The translations under genes and the position numbers were made by a program. The notes beneath the pieces were generated by a model that was given only the letters and a program-made list of their open reading frames with translations, searched no databases and was not told where the DNA came from. A DNA stretch of 13,066 nucleotides from Candidatus Gallimonas intestinigallinarum (GTDB lineage: Bacteria; Bacillota_A; Clostridia; Christensenellales; Borkfalkiaceae). Numbering within the stretch: the first letter of the stretch is position 1; every line of letters begins with the position of its first letter. The stretch covers positions 1-13,066 of the forward strand of contig DXBS01000047.1 of the NCBI GenBank assembly GCA_019116405.1, read 5' to 3'. Below, one piece after another: positions 7,115 to 13,066 of the stretch.

Positions 7115-7731
7115 GGGTTCGCCAAAGATTTTTTGCGTTTTTTGCACAAAAATCGGGCAAAAAGCGCGCGGAGGTCGACGAGGCGGAACACGGAGAGGAG
7201 CGAGAGCTCGGCAACGAGGATGACGAGCATCGTGACGGCGAGCGCGGGAAGGTAGCTCAGCACCAGAACAAGCCCGCTGCGCACGAGATATCCAAGGACG
7301 GCGGCGGGGAGTACGGCGCAGGCAAGGTGCACGCAGAATTTGCCCATGGCGAGCTTTCCCGCCTTTTTTCGCAGCAGCAACAAGGATAATAGCGCCGTGA
7401 TGCAGGCGTCGCCGATCATGCCGACGATGAGCGCGCCGCTGCCTAAGAATCGGGGCAGGATGAGCACGGAGAGGAGCATCCCCGCCGAGCCCGCAAGGAA
7501 GATCGCGAGCGTCTTTTTTTCGCAGCCGAGGGAGTTTAAGATGCTCGTCGTGATCATCGTAAGACTCATGGGCAGCAGCTGGAAGGCGCACTGCGAGATG
7601 AGTTCTCCGCTCGCGGCGTTGGAGTAGAGCATGATGCCCACATCGCCGCCGCAGACGAGGTAGAAGGGCAGCAGCGCGCCGGAGATGAGCAGTGTGGCGC
7701 GCAGGGCGCGTCCGACGAGCGCGGAGACCTG
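7111..7731 (-). pseudogene. SpoVB/MurJ-like flippase, C-terminal part after in-frame TAG
   Basis: This is the direct in-frame continuation of the flippase gene after the TAG at 7734-7732: 206 sense codons ending in TGA at 7113-7111. The first residues after the stop (QVSALVGRALRATLLISGAL) continue the family pattern without a gap. Several further membrane helices follow, including SLTMITTSILNSLG, the ALIVGMIGDACITALLSLLLL segment and another near residues SYLPALAVTMLVILVAEL. The C-terminus is basic (KKRKKSLANP). A GTG at 7641 could open a 176-residue reading frame, but no Shine-Dalgarno precedes it and it would start inside the fold. I therefore treat it as the separated end of one gene: a recent nonsense mutation, a sequence error, or readthrough. 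Confidence 0.75.
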
Positions 7732-7734
7732 CTA
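7732..7734 (-). other. In-frame TAG inside the flippase gene
   Basis: Plus-strand CTA, read TAG on the minus strand in the context AAA-TAG-CAG. Both sides are open in the same frame and both encode one continuous flippase, so no frameshift is involved. A single C-to-T change from CAG (Gln) would produce it. No other gene in the window with a visible stop ends in TAG; all use TAA or TGA. Confidence 0.9.
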
Positions 7735-8625
7735 TTTGTTTCCGCGGTAAAACTGTTCGGAGAGCTCGGGCACGAGCACCAGCGCGATCGAGCCGATAAA
7801 GGCGCAGGGCACCGCCATCACAGGCATGACCATGCCGTAGACCATGCCGTATTCGCTCATGGCGGCGGCAGAGGAATAGCCCGCCGCGCGCAGCATGAAC
7901 GGAAACAGCACCGAGATGAGGGAGGACAAAAGCGACGAGCTCGTGCGCATCGCCGTCACGGGCAGCGAGGAAAAGAGCAGAGGCCTGAGTTCCCCGCGCG
8001 GGGATCGGAGCTTGCCGCCGCGCACAAAGAAGTAGACGGCGGCGATCGCAAAGGAACAGACGTAGGAGACGAGCACGGCGACAGCGGTCAGCGTGATACC
8101 GTTGGCGGCGGGGAGCAATAGCAGTAGCGCGATGCCCACGCCGATGCGCAGCATCTCCTCGACGAGTTCGACAAAGGAGTAGGCGAAGAAGCGCTTGTTC
8201 CCCCAGAACACGCCGCGCAGGACGGAATAGACGGAGGTGCAGGAGAGCCCCAATAAGAGGATATAGAACACGTCCGCGCACCTGGGGTCGGCGAACACGC
8301 CCGTGAAGGGGTCGCGGAAGAGGAATAGAAGAACGGTCATCGGCACGCTGAAGCAGAGGGACAGAAGGATTGCTGCGGTGGAGGCGGATTGTTCCTTGAG
8401 GCGGTGTCCGCGCGCGCGGTGCTTGGAGAGAATGCGCGAGAGAGTGACGGGCAGTCCGCTCGAAGAGACCGTCAAAAAGACGGCGAACACGCTGTACGCC
8501 GCCTGATAGACGCCCAGTCCCTCGGCGCCCAGCGTGCGCGAGAGGATGATGCGATACAAAAACCCGAGGCAATGTTCCGCCGCGTTGAAAAAGGTGACCA
8601 CGGCGGCGGTGCGGTACAAATTCAT
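7732..8625 (-). CDS. SpoVB/MurJ-like polysaccharide or lipid II flippase, N-terminal part ending at in-frame TAG
   Basis: A 297-residue reading frame ending in TAG. It begins with the family pattern AEHCLGFLYRIILSRTLGAE and GLGVYQAAYSVFAVF, then a chain of hydrophobic helices and VLVPELSEQFYRGNK. This is the MOP-superfamily fold of SpoVB, MurJ and Wzx proteins, which move lipid-linked sugars across the membrane; SpoVB acts in spore cortex synthesis. The family has about 14 helices and about 500 residues. This piece plus the in-frame continuation (7731-7111) makes 504 codons including the TAG, which is the right full length. Upstream is only a weak AGGA (8631-8628) close to the ATG. It diverges from the LysM gene with a 55-bp gap. 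Which substrate it moves is unknown. Confidence 0.8.
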   Translation of the reverse strand: MNLYRTAAVVTFFNAAEHCLGFLYRIILSRTLGAEGLGVYQAAYSVFAVFLTVSSSGLPVTLSRILSKHRARGHRLKEQSASTAAILLSLCFSVPMTVLLFLFRDPFTGVFADPRCADVFYILLLGLSCTSVYSVLRGVFWGNKRFFAYSFVELVEEMLRIGVGIALLLLLPAANGITLTAVAVLVSYVCSFAIAAVYFFVRGGKLRSPRGELRPLLFSSLPVTAMRTSSSLLSSLISVLFPFMLRAAGYSSAAAMSEYGMVYGMVMPVMAVPCAFIGSIALVLVPELSEQFYRGNK

Positions 8626-8680
8626 GTCCTATTTTACGGAAGCCGTCACACATTTATGCCTGCGCGCATAGGATAAGAGC

Positions 8681-8962
8681 ATGGAACTTCAGCTCATCCG
8701 CCCCCAAACGCACCGCGTCTGCCGCGGACAGACGCTTGACTTCATCGCCCGCACTTTCGGCGTGCCGCCGCGTCTGCTCGCCGCGCACAATCATCTTACC
8801 TGCGAGGTAACGGAAGGGCAGCTGCTCACCATCCCGCCTGCGGGGAATGTATACCGCGTGCAGGGCGGGGAGTCGTGCACGCTCCTGTGCGGTTCCGTGG
8901 AGAACTTTCAAAAGCGCAACGCGACCGTGCACCTCTATCCGACGCAGGAAGTGCTGCTCTGA
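8681..8962 (+). CDS. Small LysM-domain protein without signal peptide
   Basis: A 93-residue protein. Residues about 10-52 form a clear LysM module (THRVCRGQTLDFIARTFG, then PRLLAAHN, then EGQLLTIPP), a fold that binds N-acetylglucosamine-containing polymers such as peptidoglycan. Residues 57-93 look like a second, degenerate LysM (VYRVQGGESCTLLCGSVENF, ending LYPTQEVLL). Four cysteines (14, 41, 66, 70) are unusual for so short a LysM protein. There is no signal peptide or membrane helix. In spore formers, LysM proteins without signal peptides can act from the mother cell on the spore surface, so that role is possible but unproven. The ribosome binding site is weak (AGGATAAG near 8670-8677). 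It is divergent from the flippase gene and followed by a GC hairpin. Confidence 0.8.
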   Translation: MELQLIRPQTHRVCRGQTLDFIARTFGVPPRLLAAHNHLTCEVTEGQLLTIPPAGNVYRVQGGESCTLLCGSVENFQKRNATVHLYPTQEVLL

Positions 8963-8995
8963 GCGGCGCCGAAGGGACAAGCAGGGGAAGGGAAG

Positions 8996-9028
8996 GCGCG
9001 GCGCCGCGAAATCTTCGCGGCGCCGCGC
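8996..9028. terminator. GC-rich hairpin after the LysM gene
   Basis: A perfect 15-bp stem (8996-9010 with 9014-9028) around an ATC loop, 33 nt after the LysM stop. The plus strand continues as ATAAAAATTGG, so there is no T-run. It resembles the hairpin at 501-541 in length, loop and G+C content. Terminator is the likely role by position. Confidence 0.55.
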
Positions 9029-9073
9029 ATAAAAATTGGCAGGCGCACATATTTAGCGAACGAAAGGATATGA

Positions 9074-9101
9074 ACGCTTTTTCCCGCTTCCGCATAGCAT
9101 G
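9074..9101 (+). promoter_or_regulatory. Possible sigma-K-like promoter for the Cys-rich protein
   Basis: AC at 9074-9075, a 17-nt spacer, then CATAGCATG at 9093-9101, which matches the sporulation sigma-K pattern AC-N16/17-CATANNNTA except for its last base. The transcript start would fall near 9108, upstream of the GGAGGT site at 9128-9133. The motif is short and could be chance; I found no convincing sigma-A promoter in the same region. Confidence 0.25.
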
Positions 9102-9106
9102 GAATA

Positions 9107-9120
9107 GAACATTGATGTTC
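9107..9120. promoter_or_regulatory. 14-bp perfect inverted repeat upstream of the Cys-rich gene
   Basis: GAACATTGATGTTC, with 6-bp arms GAACAT and ATGTTC and a 2-nt centre, ending 7 nt before the ribosome binding site. It resembles an operator or a small leader hairpin. The spacing (GAAC-N6-GTTC) does not fit the Gram-positive LexA box, which has N4. Confidence 0.4.
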
Positions 9121-9138
9121 TTTCCACGGAGGTAACCA

Positions 9139-9792
9139 ATGTCGTTTTTTTCTAACTTTTCCTCGGACCATTGTCCCGGTCCCATTACGGGCAGTCCGCT
9201 GAACGGGCTCTGTGAGAAGGTCTGCATCCAGGCGGAAAAGATCTTTGACGCGGGCATCATTCAGACCCGCCTTGAAAATTACACGCTTGCGCTGACCGAC
9301 CTCGTGCCCGCCGAGCCTACATATCCGTTGACGTTCGTGAGCGCACGTTCTCTCACGGGGACGGGCACCGTTTCCAATCTCTCCGTCGAGCGCCAGGCAG
9401 ATTCCTGCTGTGCGCGCGTACAGGCGCGGATCACTATTCCCGTCGAGGTCGTCTATACCGACGCGTGCGGCGTCGAGGGCAAGGCGACAAGTTCGATCGT
9501 CCTCAACGAGGACGTCCTCATGTACGTCCCCAGCGCGTCCGTCATGCCATTTTCCGTGACGGCGGTCGCAAGCTGCGTCGTGCCCGAAGGTTCGTTCAAC
9601 GCGGAGTGCAACAACTTCACAGTGAGCGCCTGCGTGACGTGTATCCTCAAAATTGCGATGCAGGTAGAGCTTCTTGTGCCCAGCTATGGCTACTGCGCCA
9701 TCCCGCCCGCACAGGAGTACTCGCAGGAAGTCTGCTCTGGCTTCTTTGAACTGCCTCTCTACCCGCAGGGCAAGGGCTGCTGTAAAAAGTAA
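9139..9792 (+). CDS. Cysteine-rich hypothetical protein, 217 residues
   Basis: I do not recognise a named family with confidence. The protein has no signal peptide or membrane helix. It carries 14 cysteines (12, 25, 29, 90, 91, 110, 146, 157, 165, 168, 186, 199, 214, 215), including two CC pairs, one near the C-terminus. The N-terminus reads GSPLNGLCEKVCIQAEKIFDAG. The middle and C-terminal parts are rich in short beta-type segments (ARITIPVEVVYTDACGVEG) and include LLVPSYGYCAIPPAQEY. The beta-rich, Cys-rich make-up is reminiscent of spore coat or SPOCS-type (DUF3794) proteins, but this is an impression. GGAGGT (9128-9133), 5 nt before the ATG, is a strong start signal. A short palindrome and a possible sigma-K-like element lie upstream. 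It is convergent with rqcH. Confidence 0.8.
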   Translation: MSFFSNFSSDHCPGPITGSPLNGLCEKVCIQAEKIFDAGIIQTRLENYTLALTDLVPAEPTYPLTFVSARSLTGTGTVSNLSVERQADSCCARVQARITIPVEVVYTDACGVEGKATSSIVLNEDVLMYVPSASVMPFSVTAVASCVVPEGSFNAECNNFTVSACVTCILKIAMQVELLVPSYGYCAIPPAQEYSQEVCSGFFELPLYPQGKGCCKK

Positions 9793-9821
9793 ACATCTCG
9801 GTACGGTGTCCGATCAACAAT

Positions 9822-9849
9822 GCGCGCCGCGGCTTCTGCCGCGGCGCGC
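9822..9849. terminator. GC-rich hairpin between the Cys-rich gene and rqcH
   Basis: A perfect 12-bp stem: GCGCGCCGCGGC (9822-9833) with GCCGCGGCGCGC (9838-9849) and a TTCT loop. It lies between two convergent stops (9792 and 9893) and so may serve both strands. No T-run follows on either side. The 12-base arms are identical to the core of the hairpin at 501-541. Confidence 0.6.
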
Positions 9850-9892
9850 TGCTGTTGTGCCGTTTTGGGGATTGTCAGGGGGAGGGGGTAGG

Positions 9893-11566
9893 TTACTTTC
9901 CACCGTCAAAGGGTGTATCGGCGCGCGCGGGGTCGCCGAGCAGCGTTTCAAAGTCGGTATAGGTGACAAATCCCGCCTTCGCGCCCTTGGTCTTGTGCAC
10001 AAACTTAATGCGGCACCAGTCCACGGGGATTTTGTCTCCCTTGCCTGCCGAATACTTCGCGCAGATCGCGGCGGCATAGGCAAGGACGCGCTCCGGCACT
10101 TCTTTGCCGTTGGTGCGGATGACGACGTGCGCCGAATGCAGCCGCTGGGCGTGCAGCCAGATGTCGTCGGGCGCGCTGCTGCGGACAAGCCTGTCGTTCT
10201 GCAGGTTGCTGCGCCCCGCGTAGATGGCAAAGCCGCCTGCCTCGTAGGTGCGGAAGGGGATCTCGGGCTTTTTCTTCGCGCCCCGCGCCTGCGGCTGCTG
10301 CGGGAGTTTGATGAGCCCCGCCGCGACGAGCTCCTCCTCAAGTGCCTTCAAGTCGTCCGTGCTGTCCGCGGAGGCGAGCAGCGGAGGGAGGCTCTCCAGG
10401 TAGGCGAGTTCGCGGCGCACTTCCGCCTCCTGCGGCGCAAGCGCCTCCAGCGTGCGCTTTTGCTTCTGATAGCGCTTGAAGTACGCCTGCGCGTTCTGCG
10501 AGGGGGTGAGCCGCTCGTCCAGCGCGATCTTGATTGTCCCGCCCTGTTCGTCGTAGTAGTTGACGAGCTCGCATGACTTCATGCCCCGCGTCAGCGCCCA
10601 CAGATTGGCGGTGATCAGCTCGCCCTTCTGACGGATGCTCTCCGCGTCGGCGGCGGTGCGCTGTTTTTCCAAAATTTGTGCAAGCCGCTTTTCCTGCTTT
10701 TTGATCGCCTGACTGACGGCGGACGTCAGCCTGCGCCGCGCGCCCTCCAACAGGTTTTTGCTCCGTTTTTTGGCGTAAAAATAGCACTGCGCCTCGGAGA
10801 GCGTCGCAAATTTGGTCGCGTTTTCCGCCATACGTGCATGGAAATCGATGACCGTGCCGCCGCGCTCGACGACGCATGGCTGTATCTCGTCCGAGAAGAT
10901 GAAGTCGTGCACATGCGCCGCGAGATCGCCGCCTGAAAAGCTCTTTGCGATGAGCTCCGCCGTGCAGGGCGCGAGCCCGGAGACATTGGCAAACAGGAAG
11001 TGCGCCAAATCCCCCTCGGCATGGGCGCAGAGCGCGGAAAGGGCGAGCTTGTCGCGCGGGTCGATCTTGTCCTGCGGGGCGGGCAGGACGTACTTCGCGC
11101 CCGGCAGGATGAGGCGGCGGCAGCCGTCGTCGGGCGTATTGGTCTTGAGCGCGCCCAGAATGACGCCGTTCTCCGTTAAAAGCAGGTTGGAGTACTTGCC
11201 CATGATCTCGGCGTATAAAATGCGCTCGCAGCTGGAGAAGTCGGAGATACAATGAAAGTGCAGCGCGAGGATGCGCTCAAAGCCCACCTGCTCGACGCAT
11301 GTAATTTCCGCGCTCTGCAGATGTTTGCGCAGGAGCATGCAAAAGTTTGGCGCGACGAGGGGGTTTTCGCGCTCGTCTTCGGAAAAATAAATGCCGCAAT
11401 CGGAGGCATTTGCGTTGAGAATGAGTTTAACGGTGCGTTTTCCGGTGTATATAACCATGGAAACTTCTTCGCGCCCCGGCTGGCTGATGCGGTTGATGCG
11501 CCCGCCCGAGAGCGCGGCGTCAAGTTCTTTGGCGTTGAGCCGAAGGGTAAATGCGTCTTGCGGCAT
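9893..11566 (-). CDS. rqcH: Ribosome quality control protein RqcH (NFACT family, Rqc2 homologue)
   Basis: A 557-residue NFACT protein, formerly annotated as fibronectin-binding protein. Family role: it binds 50S subunits blocked by a stalled peptidyl-tRNA, recruits Ala-tRNA and adds C-terminal alanine tails that mark the chain for degradation. The N-terminal NFACT domain starts MPQDAFTLRLNAKELDA and has FCMLLRKHL (75-83). A long coiled-coil region covers about 250-400 and includes LTPSQNAQAYFKRYQKQ. The NFACT-R domain begins near DDIWLHAQ (467-474). The position matching the essential Asp97-Arg98 pair of the B. subtilis protein reads Glu97-Arg98. The start at 11566 is preferred over an upstream in-frame ATG at 11659: it has GGGAGGA (11577-11571) directly before it, matches the family N-terminus, and the longer form would include the promoter. 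Confidence 0.92.
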   Translation of the reverse strand: MPQDAFTLRLNAKELDAALSGGRINRISQPGREEVSMVIYTGKRTVKLILNANASDCGIYFSEDERENPLVAPNFCMLLRKHLQSAEITCVEQVGFERILALHFHCISDFSSCERILYAEIMGKYSNLLLTENGVILGALKTNTPDDGCRRLILPGAKYVLPAPQDKIDPRDKLALSALCAHAEGDLAHFLFANVSGLAPCTAELIAKSFSGGDLAAHVHDFIFSDEIQPCVVERGGTVIDFHARMAENATKFATLSEAQCYFYAKKRSKNLLEGARRRLTSAVSQAIKKQEKRLAQILEKQRTAADAESIRQKGELITANLWALTRGMKSCELVNYYDEQGGTIKIALDERLTPSQNAQAYFKRYQKQKRTLEALAPQEAEVRRELAYLESLPPLLASADSTDDLKALEEELVAAGLIKLPQQPQARGAKKKPEIPFRTYEAGGFAIYAGRSNLQNDRLVRSSAPDDIWLHAQRLHSAHVVIRTNGKEVPERVLAYAAAICAKYSAGKGDKIPVDWCRIKFVHKTKGAKAGFVTYTDFETLLGDPARADTPFDGGK

Positions 11567-11606
11567 ACCTTCCTCCCAAGGTTGTGGTTTGGTGTGAGAC
11601 GATTGA

Positions 11607-11635
11607 ATTATACCTGAAAAAAATAAAATTGTAAA
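11607..11635 (-). promoter_or_regulatory. Sigma-A type promoter for rqcH
   Basis: On the minus strand, TTTACA at 11635-11630 (5 of 6), a 17-nt spacer, and perfect TATAAT at 11612-11607. The transcript would start near 11600, 34 nt before the rqcH ATG at 11566 and ahead of the GGGAGGA site. Its position inside the longer reading frame supports the shorter rqcH start. Confidence 0.75.
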
Positions 11636-11664
11636 TAAAATCGCTTTCCTTTCTCGCATGATTA

Positions 11665-11673
11665 TGCTAAAAT
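11665..11673 (+). promoter_or_regulatory. Extended -10 promoter candidate for tig-clpP
   Basis: TGC followed by TAAAAT (11668-11673) forms an extended -10 element; the matching -35 position (11645-11650, TTTCCT) is poor. The start would be near 11680, 36 nt before the tig ATG. A second TATAAT at 11697-11702 lies too close to the ribosome binding site (GGAG, 11705-11708) to be useful. The region between the two divergent promoters is A/T-rich. Confidence 0.5.
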
Positions 11674-11715
11674 GATTGTCTGAGAAACCATATCGATATA
11701 ATTTGGAGAAAAACT

Positions 11716-13020
11716 ATGAAGTACAACGTAACCCCCGCAGAAAAGAGCACCGTCAAGATCGAGATCACCTTCACGCCCGAAGAGTTTGCGGCGGCAAACG
11801 ACAAGGCGTATGTGAGAAACCGCGGCAAGTTCACCGTCAACGGTTTCCGCAAGGGCAAGGCGCCCAAGCACGTCCTTGAGATGTACTACGGCAAGGGCCT
11901 GTTCTATGAAGACGCCCTCAACGATCTGTTCAACGACAACTATCCTGAGATCCTCACGGCGGAAAAGGACAACTTCACGCCTGTGGGCGATCCCTCGCTC
12001 TCCGTCGAGGAGATCTCCGAGGAAAAAGTCGTCCTCACGGCGACGACCCCCGTCAAGCCCGACGTGCAGATTGAGAAGTACACGGGTATAAAAATTCAGA
12101 AGTATGAGTATACTGTGACGGACGAAGATGTCGACAAGGACATCGAGGGCACGCGCGAGCGCTTTGCGCAGAGTGTGGAGGTCACCGATCGTCCCGCCCA
12201 GCTCACGGACGTCGCGAACATCGACTTCGTCGGCAAGACGGACGGCAAGGAGTTCGAGGGCGGCAGCGCAAAGGGCTTTGATCTGACGCTGGGCTCCGGG
12301 CAGTTCATCGCGGGCTTTGAAGATCAGGTCGTCGGCATGAACATCGGCGAGACCAAGGACATCGACGTCACCTTCCCCGAGGACTATCAGGCGGAGGACT
12401 TGAAGGGCAAGCCCGCCGTATTCACGGTCACGCTCAACAAGCTCACGGGCAAGATCCTGCCCGCGCTGGACGATGAGTTCGCCAAGAAGCTGGGTTCGGA
12501 CACCGTGGACGCCTACAAGGCGAAGGTGCGCGAGCGCCTTGAGAAGAATGCAGCGTCCCGTTCGCTCAACGAGACGGAGAACTCCATCATCACCGAGATC
12601 GCCAAGGGCGCCAAGGCGGAGATCCCTCAGGCGATGATCGACAAGCAGAACGAATTCGCCCTGCAGCGCCTTGAATACAACCTCATGTATCAGGGCATCC
12701 GCCTCGACGATTATCTCAAGTACCTCAACACGACGAGAGAGGCGTATATGCACACCTTCGACGAGGAATCGAAGCGCACCGTTTTGCATCAGCTCATCGT
12801 CGAGAAGATCATCAAGCTCGAAAACATCGAAGCGACGCAGGAAGAGATCGACGCAAAAGTTGCAGAACAGGCAAAGAGCGTCGGCAAAGAGGCCGAGGAA
12901 TACAAAAAGACGATGGATCCCCGCCAGTTCGAATACATCGAATCGGATATCAAGGTAACCAAGCTCTTTGACTTCCTCAAAGCAAACAACGAAATGATCA
13001 AGCAAGAGGAGAGCAAGTAA
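11716..13020 (+). CDS. tig: Trigger factor (ribosome-associated chaperone and prolyl isomerase)
   Basis: A 434-residue full-length trigger factor. The ribosome-docking signature GFRKGKAP is at 43-50 in the N-terminal domain. The FKBP-type prolyl isomerase domain covers about 161-245 (NIDFVGKTDGKEFEGG, then SGQFIAGFEDQVVGM, then TFPEDYQAEDLKGK). The rest is the helical SurA-like chaperone arms domain, with a Lys/Glu-rich end. It binds near the exit tunnel on L23 and shields nascent chains. GGAG (11705-11708), 7 nt before the ATG, sets the start. The TAA stop overlaps the clpP ATG by one base (TAATG), so tig and clpP are translationally coupled, the classic tig-clpP(-clpX) order. Confidence 0.97.
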   Translation: MKYNVTPAEKSTVKIEITFTPEEFAAANDKAYVRNRGKFTVNGFRKGKAPKHVLEMYYGKGLFYEDALNDLFNDNYPEILTAEKDNFTPVGDPSLSVEEISEEKVVLTATTPVKPDVQIEKYTGIKIQKYEYTVTDEDVDKDIEGTRERFAQSVEVTDRPAQLTDVANIDFVGKTDGKEFEGGSAKGFDLTLGSGQFIAGFEDQVVGMNIGETKDIDVTFPEDYQAEDLKGKPAVFTVTLNKLTGKILPALDDEFAKKLGSDTVDAYKAKVRERLEKNAASRSLNETENSIITEIAKGAKAEIPQAMIDKQNEFALQRLEYNLMYQGIRLDDYLKYLNTTREAYMHTFDEESKRTVLHQLIVEKIIKLENIEATQEEIDAKVAEQAKSVGKEAEEYKKTMDPRQFEYIESDIKVTKLFDFLKANNEMIKQEESK

Positions 13021-13066
13021 TGGAAAGAAACGTGCTCATTCCCTATGTCGTGGAGCGCACGTCGGG
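13020..13066 (+). CDS. clpP: ATP-dependent Clp protease proteolytic subunit, N-terminal start only
   Basis: Only 15 complete codons are visible: MERNVLIPYVVERTS. This matches the ClpP N-terminus, where LIPxVVExT precedes GERxYDIYSRL. GAGGAG at 13006-13011 lies 8 nt before the ATG, inside the end of tig, and the ATG overlaps the tig stop by one base. ClpP forms the barrel protease that works with ClpX or ClpC. Catalytic residues are outside the window. The call rests on the short motif plus the tig-clpP gene order. Confidence 0.85.
   Translation, partial: MERNVLIPYVVERTS

Noticed and set aside
7070..8653. A 527-codon open frame covering both halves of the flippase in another minus-strand frame
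   Set aside because: The product is Arg/Ala/His-rich with no recognisable domain, while the overlapped frame encodes a clear membrane flippase on both sides of the TAG. It is a high-G+C shadow.
8648..8675. A second sigma-K-like element (AC-N17-CATAGGATA) before the LysM gene
   Set aside because: The motif matches, but the transcript would start at or after the ATG at 8681, leaving no ribosome binding site, and the LysM domain leaves little room for a later start.
9107..9120. LexA (SOS) box
   Set aside because: GAAC and GTTC are separated by six bases; the Gram-positive LexA consensus needs four. Kept only as an unassigned palindrome.
11566..11659. An upstream start for rqcH at 11659
   Set aside because: The extra 31 residues do not fit the NFACT N-terminus, the region contains the TTTACA/TATAAT promoter, and the ATG at 11566 has a GGGAGGA site.

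Overview
The window looks like chromosome from a fairly G+C-rich member of the Bacillota, probably an uncultured gut-type Clostridia lineage (inference). The supporting signs are strong GGAGG-type ribosome binding sites, sigma-A style promoters, the gene families khpA, rqcH and tig-clpP, a SpoVB-like flippase, and a lipoprotein that joins cysteine-knuckle repeats to BspA-type leucine-rich repeats. I see no phage, insertion sequence, CRISPR array, tRNA or rRNA. Most of the window is housekeeping.

Layout. Positions 1-541 hold the end of rpsP (ribosomal protein S16), khpA (KH-domain RNA-binding protein) and a strong GC hairpin. Positions 607-2644 hold a glycoside hydrolase family 3 gene with its own promoter. 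A hairpin at 2711-2754 separates it from a block of minus-strand genes. In transcription order these are a SpoVB/MurJ-like flippase gene (8625 to 7111) broken by one in-frame TAG, pgi with its own promoter (7047 to 5620) and a terminator, a small DUF4375/DMP19-like gene, and a 783-residue Cys-rich/LRR lipoprotein gene. Divergent from the flippase, on the plus strand, are a small LysM protein and a 217-residue cysteine-rich protein that I cannot name. Finally rqcH (minus strand) and tig-clpP (plus strand) diverge from a 149-bp promoter region.

How the genes fit together. The right end is a protein quality-control neighbourhood. RqcH adds alanine tails to stalled chains, trigger factor handles nascent chains, and ClpP (with ClpX in known systems) degrades Ala-tailed products. 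The GH3 enzyme and glucose-6-phosphate isomerase are both sugar-metabolism genes but are not co-transcribed. The flippase, the LysM protein without a signal peptide and the Cys-rich protein may form a small envelope or sporulation group; this is inference only.

The items most worth a second look are the in-frame TAG in an otherwise intact flippase gene, the regular five-unit cysteine array of the lipoprotein, the unrecognised 14-cysteine protein, the rqcH/tig-clpP arrangement, and a family of similar GC-rich hairpins at gene ends. I found no convincing new defence or mobile system.
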